DNA of 9,561 nucleotides. It comes from G039029935 sp039029935. Lineage in GTDB: Bacteria; Chloroflexota; Anaerolineae; Caldilineales; Caldilineaceae. A program made the position numbers and the translations under genes. The notes under the pieces were generated by a model, which was not told the origin of the DNA, did not search any database, and saw nothing but the letters and a program-made list of their open reading frames with translations. Location: NCBI GenBank assembly GCA_039029935.1, contig JBCCFC010000453.1, forward strand, positions 1-9,561. The letters run 5' to 3'. Positions 5,016 through 9,561 of the stretch are shown piece after piece. Within the stretch, counting starts at the first letter, position 1; each line of letters opens with the position of its first letter.

Positions 5016-8012
5016 ATGACAACACAAATCATCAACACAACCATGCGCACCATCACGCGCCTACTCATCCTCACCGCCATCTGTATCCTGTGGACCAGCG
5101 CGCCACATACCTTCGTCCCCTTCACAGCTACCGCGCAGAGTCAGACCGTGCAGAGCCAGCCAGCACAGACTGAGTTCGACTGCACGACGGTGAGTGAGAT
5201 TCCACAAGCTGAATGTGAGGCGTTGGTTGCGATTTATAATGGCACGGGAGGACCGGACTGGACGGTCAGCACGGATTGGTTGCAGACGACGACGCCCTGT
5301 GGTTGGTTTGGGGTGACGTGCAGTGATGGGCGTGTGGCTGAACTGGACCTTGATAACGAGGGTAATAGCAACAACCTCACAGGGGCATTGCCCGCTGCCA
5401 TTGGTGATTTGGGCAATTTGACATCCCTTGACCTCGGACCTAACCAGTTGAGCAGCATCCCCACCGAAATCGACAACCTCTCTAATCTCACGACACTTTA
5501 TTTATATTCTAACCAGTTGAGCAGCATCCCCACCGAAATCGGCAACCTCTCCAATCTCACGACACTTTATTTATCTTCCAACCAGTTGAGCAGCATCCCC
5601 ACCGAAATCGGCAACCTCTCCAATCTCACTCGCCTTTCTTTAGATAATAACCAGTTGAGCAGCATCCCCACCGAAATCGGCAACCTATCAGAATTAGCTC
5701 TCTTATACCTGAATCAAAACCAGCTAAACAGCCTACCATCAAGTGTCGTTAATCTTACCAATCTCCAGTACCTCTCCCTTCAGAACAACCAGTTAAATAA
5801 TCTCCCCTCAGGAATTGGTAATTTTTCCAACATGATAGAGCTATGGCTCTACAATAACCAGTTGAGTGAAGTTCCCCCAGAAATTGGCAATCTCGTAAAC
5901 CTAAAACAACTTGTGCTTTACAGCAACCAAATACGTACCGTGCCAACGGGAATTGGCAACCTCTCCAATCTCAATCTACTTGCACTCTCACACAATCAAT
6001 TAGAAAGCATACCATCAGAATTGGGCAACCTATCCAGCCTGACATGGTTGTCGCTTTCGGACAATCAGCTATCAGAAATTCCGCCCACACTTGGCAATCT
6101 GTCTAATTTAGAATGGCTTTCGCTCAACAATAACCAGCTTACTCATCTGCCATCAGAAATCGGTAATCTTGTTAGTCTGCAAGAGGTTTATTTTGACGAG
6201 AACGCATTGGTGAATATCCCATCACAAATTGGTAGCCTCTCCAATTTAACGGCATTGGGTTTGTCATCCAATCAATTAGTGGGTTTGCCCTCCACCTTTA
6301 TCAATTTAACCAATCTTGCGCCAGACTCGTTGAATGTCGCCAACAATCATCTATTAAATGTCAATACACAACTACGAGATTTTCTGGATGAAAAAGACCC
6401 AGACTGGGCTAATACACAAACCAGCCCTGCCAACTCGACACCTGTGCCGCCGAGTGTCACCCCGCCCATTGCTACCCCAACGCCAGCTCCCACAGCAACG
6501 CCAATCCATACCGTTTCGCCGACTCTCACACCAACCCCTGTCTCTATCGACCCCTACGAACCCGACAACCAGTGCAACCTCGCTCGTCAAATCCAGCCCA
6601 ACGGCATCGCCCAAACCCACACCTTCCACGAAGTCGCCGACACAGATTGGATATTCTTCCAAGCACCTCACGATGGTGTCTACCAAATCCTTGTGGACAT
6701 CCCCTATGGTTCACGCGCTGATGTCGATTTCACCTACTACAACCGCTGCAATAGTCAGGCCGCTGACCACTGGTTTGAGCCGTTCACGTCGGGGGTGCGT
6801 CTCAATGTCAACGCCGCCGCTGGGCAGACGTTTTATATGGAATTGATGAACTTTGATGCGAGTGTCGCTGGACCGGATGTTGTTTATAATATTTCGGTGC
6901 ATCCATTGACCGAGGAGCCTGCCACAGGTGCGCTCATCGTAGTGGCGGGGCGACTGCGGACGACAGATGTCTTGCAGGACAACATCAATATACTGGCACA
7001 GATTGTCTTTCAACTGTTTAATGGCAAAAATGTGGAGGCCAATGACATCAAGTTTCTGGCAACCAACTCCTCGCTGACGGGCTATGATGAACACGCCAAT
7101 CTCAACAACTTGGAACATGCGATCACTGAGTGGGCGGCAGATCGTGTCAGCTCATCACAGGCGTTGACGCTCTATCTGGTCGATCATGGTCGTCCAGAGA
7201 AGCTCTATCTCGACACCGCTGGCAGTCGCAACGAAGTGCTGACACCGACGCTGCTCAACCAGTGGTTGACCGAGTTAGAATCCAAAGTTCCCGGCCTCAA
7301 GAGCAACATCATCATCGAAGCCTGCAATTCGGGTAGCTTTATCGAATTCCCCGAAAGCATCAGCCGTGAAAACCGTGTTGTCATCACCTCCGCCAATGCC
7401 AACGATGATGCCAACACGTGGCCCGAAGGTGCGCCCTTCACCAATAGCCTGCTCATCAAGTTGGGTACAAACTACAACCTTGCCGACAGTTTTGAGACCG
7501 CAAAAACAGTGGTCGATGCCCTCTACCCCTTCCAGCAACCTTGGCTCGATGCCAACGGCAACGGCATCCCCAATGAACACGCCGATAGGGAAATCGCGGC
7601 CACGCGCAGTTTTGCAACTGATGGCTCGCTCCCGCCCGATCACTGGCCGCCCTTCATCGCCCAGACGATGCCTCCCACCACCATCCACAACAGCAGTGGC
7701 CTTATCCAAGCCGAGGTGCGTGATGACGAAGGGGTCGAGCGTGTCCAAGCCTATGTCTATCCCCCCAGCTACACGCCACCCGTCAACGATGGCGAACTCA
7801 ACGTCGAGAGCGATGTCTACAACTTCAACCTCACACGCAACATGGCCTTGGGCGATGACATGTATCAGGGTCGCTACCCCGCCTTCATCGAGCGCGGCCT
7901 CTATCGCATCGTTATTCACGCCACTGATGGTGACGGTTTGCAGGCACAGCCAGCGGTGATGCACGTGGATACAACGCCTTATCGTGTCTTTTTGCCAACG
8001 GTGCAGCGGTAA
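5016..8012 (+). CDS. Secreted LRR-PPC-legumain-like (C13) peptidase protein
   Basis: A 998-residue protein with start at 5016, set by AAGGA at 5001-5005 and a signal peptide directly after it (TRLLILTAICILWTSA core at 14-29, likely cut near ATA-QS, 40/41). Next is an LRR N-cap (~54-105) with PCGWFGVTC, as in plant-type LRR proteins. About 15 LRRs follow (107-464), most 23 residues long with LxxLxLxxNQL and IPxEIGNLSN. Then come a Thr/Pro linker (468-511), a PPC-like domain (512-632), a C13 module (637-882), a beta-rich domain (883-985) and the tail YRVFLPTVQR. The legumain-type pair is present: His724 in LYLVDHG and Cys770 in IIIEACNSGSF. PPC, C13, beta domain and tail are paralogous to the gene at 1-2798, which in this window shows no LRRs. 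Inferred role: an extracellular cysteine peptidase whose LRRs bind a protein, glycan or neighbouring cell surface. Target and activity are untested. Confidence 0.93.
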   Translation: MTTQIINTTMRTITRLLILTAICILWTSAPHTFVPFTATAQSQTVQSQPAQTEFDCTTVSEIPQAECEALVAIYNGTGGPDWTVSTDWLQTTTPCGWFGVTCSDGRVAELDLDNEGNSNNLTGALPAAIGDLGNLTSLDLGPNQLSSIPTEIDNLSNLTTLYLYSNQLSSIPTEIGNLSNLTTLYLSSNQLSSIPTEIGNLSNLTRLSLDNNQLSSIPTEIGNLSELALLYLNQNQLNSLPSSVVNLTNLQYLSLQNNQLNNLPSGIGNFSNMIELWLYNNQLSEVPPEIGNLVNLKQLVLYSNQIRTVPTGIGNLSNLNLLALSHNQLESIPSELGNLSSLTWLSLSDNQLSEIPPTLGNLSNLEWLSLNNNQLTHLPSEIGNLVSLQEVYFDENALVNIPSQIGSLSNLTALGLSSNQLVGLPSTFINLTNLAPDSLNVANNHLLNVNTQLRDFLDEKDPDWANTQTSPANSTPVPPSVTPPIATPTPAPTATPIHTVSPTLTPTPVSIDPYEPDNQCNLARQIQPNGIAQTHTFHEVADTDWIFFQAPHDGVYQILVDIPYGSRADVDFTYYNRCNSQAADHWFEPFTSGVRLNVNAAAGQTFYMELMNFDASVAGPDVVYNISVHPLTEEPATGALIVVAGRLRTTDVLQDNINILAQIVFQLFNGKNVEANDIKFLATNSSLTGYDEHANLNNLEHAITEWAADRVSSSQALTLYLVDHGRPEKLYLDTAGSRNEVLTPTLLNQWLTELESKVPGLKSNIIIEACNSGSFIEFPESISRENRVVITSANANDDANTWPEGAPFTNSLLIKLGTNYNLADSFETAKTVVDALYPFQQPWLDANGNGIPNEHADREIAATRSFATDGSLPPDHWPPFIAQTMPPTTIHNSSGLIQAEVRDDEGVERVQAYVYPPSYTPPVNDGELNVESDVYNFNLTRNMALGDDMYQGRYPAFIERGLYRIVIHATDGDGLQAQPAVMHVDTTPYRVFLPTVQR
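5334..6407 (+). repeat. Leucine-rich repeat region (~15 repeats)
   Basis: The region encodes 14 clear repeats plus one degenerate last repeat ending in FLDEKDPDW. Repeats 2-14 are all 23 residues long with a regular LxxLxLxxNQLxxIP frame. Such LRRs stack into a curved solenoid that usually binds proteins or other ligands on its concave face. The variable positions between the first Leu residues (for example TTLYLYS, TRLSLDN, IELWLYN, TWLSLSD) are where repeats differ, which fits a binding surface. Repeats 2-5 are nearly identical, while later ones are diverged. Confidence 0.93.
5442..5690 (+). repeat. 69-bp near-identical tandem repeat, four copies, within the LRRs
   Basis: AACCAGTTGAGCAGCATCCC starts at 5442, 5511, 5580 and 5649, exactly 69 bases (one 23-residue LRR) apart. 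Apart from a few substitutions, the copies differ mainly in the six to ten bases that encode the variable residues before NQL. The fourth copy diverges after GGCAACCT. This identity contrasts with the divergent repeats after 5700 and points to recent duplication or ongoing homogenisation. Confidence 0.9.
6417..6548 (+). other. Thr/Pro-rich linker of the LRR-C13 protein
   Basis: About 44 residues of Thr, Pro, Ala and Ser (TPTPAPTATP, TPTPVSI) link the LRR domain to the PPC domain. It is shorter than the equivalent linker in the gene at 1-2798 but lies at the same place relative to the PPC domain. The probable role is an extended spacer between the recognition and peptidase parts. Confidence 0.85.
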
Positions 8013-8036
8013 ACAAAAATTGATGTCAATTTTGTT
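8012..8036 (+). terminator. AT-rich hairpin at the end of the LRR-C13 gene
   Basis: AACAAAAATTGA (8012-8023) pairs with TCAATTTTGTT (8026-8036), with one unpaired A, across a two-base centre TG. In practice the innermost pairs would open. The hairpin begins at the last base of the stop codon. The stem is almost all A-T with no GC core, and no separate T-run follows, so it may end transcription only weakly. Because the arm is T-rich, it could act on either strand. Confidence 0.35.
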
Positions 8037-8179
8037 CTGCATTGAAGTTGATGTTTTGCATTCACCGGACCTGCGTTGTACCATTAATGATGTCGTTAGA
8101 ATGTGGTGGATGGTATTCAAGTGTAATTATTTCACGGCTGCTCACTATCCATTTTTCACGATTCATTAGGAGAAGGCGT
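8013..8179. other. Intergenic region before the GTPase gene
   Basis: These 167 bases hold the AT-rich hairpin at the 5' end and a strong ribosome-binding site at the 3' end. I found no promoter pair with both good boxes and good spacing. TAATTAT near 8125 is a possible -10 box but lacks a clear -35 box. An in-frame ATG at 8042 opens a 46-residue extension (Cys- and Met-rich, no family), which I treat as noncoding. Confidence 0.6.
8168..8176 (+). promoter_or_regulatory. Strong ribosome-binding site of the GTPase gene
   Basis: AGGAGAAGG, with AGGAG at 8168-8172 ending seven bases before the ATG at 8180, is close to the ideal Shine-Dalgarno sequence and spacing. It decides the start against the in-frame ATG at 8042. 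It is the best site among the three starts visible in the window. Confidence 0.8.
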
Positions 8180-9466
8180 ATGGCAATTGACAAAAAAAAT
8201 GCACAGGAATTGATTGAGCGTGTCAACGAGTTGTTTGATGGAGCAGCCGTGGGGCTACCCGATTCTGGGAAACAGTGGGTGAAAGAGGCCGTCATTGGAC
8301 CAGCGATTGGTGAGATTGAGTCGTTGGTCAAAGAGGGACGCGCACCGATTCTCTATTTACTGGGGCGCAGTGGGCATGGCAAGTCGTCGCTCATCAACGC
8401 GCTGGCAGGGCAACAGGTGGCAGCGGTGGATGACATTCGACCTTGTACACTGGGGGCTGATGTCTATGAAGTCGCTTTTAATGATGTTTATTCGAATTGG
8501 CAGGTGATTGACTCGCGCGGTATCTTTGAGACAGTGACACAAATTGGCCTAGAGGATGGAAGCCAAAGCCGTAGCCAAGAAGATGCCTTTGAGCAGGTGA
8601 AACAGGATGTGCTGCGCTATAAGCCGGACATCCTCCTGCATGTCATCACAGCCTCCGAAATCCGCGCAATGCAACAGGATTTTCGAGTGTTGGCCGAACT
8701 ACATACGGTCATTGAGGGTGCGTTGGGGACGGTGCCACCCACCTTGATGGTGGTAAGCAAGGCCGACATTCTCGGCAACCCACGCGAATGGCCGCCTACA
8801 AAATTCCCGCGCAAGGGTGGGCAAATTCGCGAAGTACTTGATTACATTACCCATGACATTCTTGGAGACAAGCCTGTCGCCATTGTTCCCAACGAACCTG
8901 TTTGGGGCTATCGCATTGAGCCTACCAGCACCAACAAGACGGGTTACATTGGTGTTATCCCCGTCTGTTCGCTGCGTGAAGACCAGTGGAATATTGACAC
9001 CCTCTCCACGTTTATCGGCGAATATCTGCCACGTAGCACCCTGCTCGACTACTATCAAGGGTTGCGACGCAAAGAGTTACTGCGCCAGATCGCCAACTCA
9101 ACCATCAAACGCTTTACAACCATCGCCACGACCATTGGCTCCTCACCTGTGCCAGTTAGTGACATCTTTATCTTAACGCCTTTGCAGACACTACTTATTG
9201 CCTTTATTGCAGGGCTATCCTGTCGCAAATTTTCTCTGGAATCGACAACTGAGTTTACACTTGCCAGTGGGGTCAACGTCGGGGTCGGTTTTGGTGTGCG
9301 TGAAGTTGCTCGACAAATCGTCAAGCTGTTGCCAAGCTACGGTGCTGTCATCAGTGGGGCTATCGCTGGCTCCACCACCTACAGCCTCGGCAAAGCAGCA
9401 GAAGCATACTATTTTCTGCAAGAAACGCCAGACCCACAGAAATATATTCAAACATCAAATATGTAA
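8180..9466 (+). CDS. Era-like GTPase with C-terminal DUF697 membrane-associated domain
   Basis: A 428-residue protein; the start at 8180 is set by the AGGAG site. A helical N-terminus precedes the G domain (~55-285). G1 is GRSGHGKSS (62-70). A Thr in RPCTLG (90) suits switch I. G3 is DSRG (111-114). G4 is SKAD (193-196), a variant of NKxD. A possible G5 is VCSL (262-265). The C-terminal part (~303-415) matches DUF697: PVPVSDIFILTPLQTLLIAF (324-343) followed by a Gly-rich hydrophobic stretch (about 386-403, YGAVISGAIAGS). DUF697 proteins are thought to sit at the inner membrane through such hydrophobic segments. Family knowledge: Era/YcjX-type GTPases with DUF697 are mostly uncharacterised, so the role here is unknown. 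The gene lies 167 bases after the LRR-C13 gene on the same strand, and co-transcription is possible but not shown. Confidence 0.9.
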   Translation: MAIDKKNAQELIERVNELFDGAAVGLPDSGKQWVKEAVIGPAIGEIESLVKEGRAPILYLLGRSGHGKSSLINALAGQQVAAVDDIRPCTLGADVYEVAFNDVYSNWQVIDSRGIFETVTQIGLEDGSQSRSQEDAFEQVKQDVLRYKPDILLHVITASEIRAMQQDFRVLAELHTVIEGALGTVPPTLMVVSKADILGNPREWPPTKFPRKGGQIREVLDYITHDILGDKPVAIVPNEPVWGYRIEPTSTNKTGYIGVIPVCSLREDQWNIDTLSTFIGEYLPRSTLLDYYQGLRRKELLRQIANSTIKRFTTIATTIGSSPVPVSDIFILTPLQTLLIAFIAGLSCRKFSLESTTEFTLASGVNVGVGFGVREVARQIVKLLPSYGAVISGAIAGSTTYSLGKAAEAYYFLQETPDPQKYIQTSNM

Positions 9467-9561
9467 ACGGTTGAGTTATGGATTTATACACTCTTTGTCT
9501 TTATAGCTTTCACCCTTTTCGCAATATTCGTTGAAGAACCTCGCTTGAGGAAAGATTTCGG
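9467..9561. other. 3' flank of the GTPase gene
   Basis: Ninety-five bases without a supported gene. A minimal CCTC-GCTT-GAGG hairpin (9539-9550) near the window end is too small to call a terminator. The only ATG frame here (9478) stops after 18 codons. Confidence 0.5.

Noticed and set aside
5442..5690. Tandem repeats as a CRISPR array
   Set aside because: The unit is 69 bases with no distinct repeat/spacer division, stays in frame and encodes a canonical 23-residue LRR.
5016..8012. Intracellular NLR-like immune receptor (LRR plus caspase-like domain)
   Set aside because: There is a signal peptide, no NACHT or NB-ARC domain, Thr/Pro linkers and paired cysteines. The peptidase motifs fit legumain (C13) rather than caspase/metacaspase, so an extracellular protein is more likely.
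7275..8120. 281-codon open frame on the minus strand
   Set aside because: It lies antisense to the well-supported C13 domain, its translation is a codon-bias shadow with no recognisable domain, and a similar antisense frame appears at the equivalent place in the paralogue (1623-2270).
8042..8179. In-frame ATG at 8042 as start of the GTPase gene
   Set aside because: The extension has no family resemblance and runs through AT-rich spacer. AGGAG lies seven bases before the ATG at 8180.
9478..9534. Small open frame of 18 codons after the GTPase gene
   Set aside because: Too short, with no ribosome-binding site and no recognisable sequence.
9539..9550. Hairpin CCTC-GCTT-GAGG as terminator of the GTPase gene
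   Set aside because: Only four base pairs and no T-run after it; the window ends before more can be seen.

Overview
The window carries four large genes, all on the + strand, and no RNA gene, CRISPR array or transposase that I could support. The likely source is a Chloroflexota bacterium (Anaerolineae, Caldilineae or Ardenticatenia type). The grounds are long Thr/Pro linkers in secreted proteins, PPC and plant-like LRR modules, and large proteins ending in an FLPTVxR tail. This assignment is inference from style, not from a marker gene.

Layout: (1) 1-2798, the 3' part of a gene whose 5' end lies outside the window. It encodes a secreted protein with two legumain-like (peptidase C13) modules, each followed by a beta-rich domain. 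A Thr/Pro linker and a PPC domain stand between the modules. (2) 2971-4812, a cytosolic archaeal-type (STAND-related) P-loop ATPase with a C-terminal PD-(D/E)XK-like domain. (3) 5016-8012, a secreted protein with a signal peptide, an LRR N-cap, about 15 LRRs, a Thr/Pro linker, a PPC domain, a C13 module, a beta domain and the FLPTVxR tail. (4) 8180-9466, an Era-like GTPase with a C-terminal DUF697 membrane-associated domain. The gaps are 172, 203 and 167 bases. The first holds a good sigma70-like promoter and a leader stem-loop. The second holds a GCGGA repeat and a 31-bp imperfect inverted repeat. The third holds an AT-rich hairpin at the stop codon of gene 3.

Genes 1 and 3 are clear paralogues over PPC, C13, beta domain and C-terminal tail. 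Gene 3 has the C13 His/Cys pair, as does the second module of gene 1. The first module of gene 1 has Ser in place of the catalytic Cys and is probably a pseudopeptidase. The first ~1.25 kb of gene 1 is much more AT-rich than the rest, which suggests a mosaic origin.

How the genes work together is not shown by the sequence. One reading is a cell-surface recognition and proteolysis pair (LRR plus legumain-like) interleaved with two intracellular nucleotide-switch proteins. They may equally be independent genes in an accessory region, because each gap is wide enough for its own promoter.
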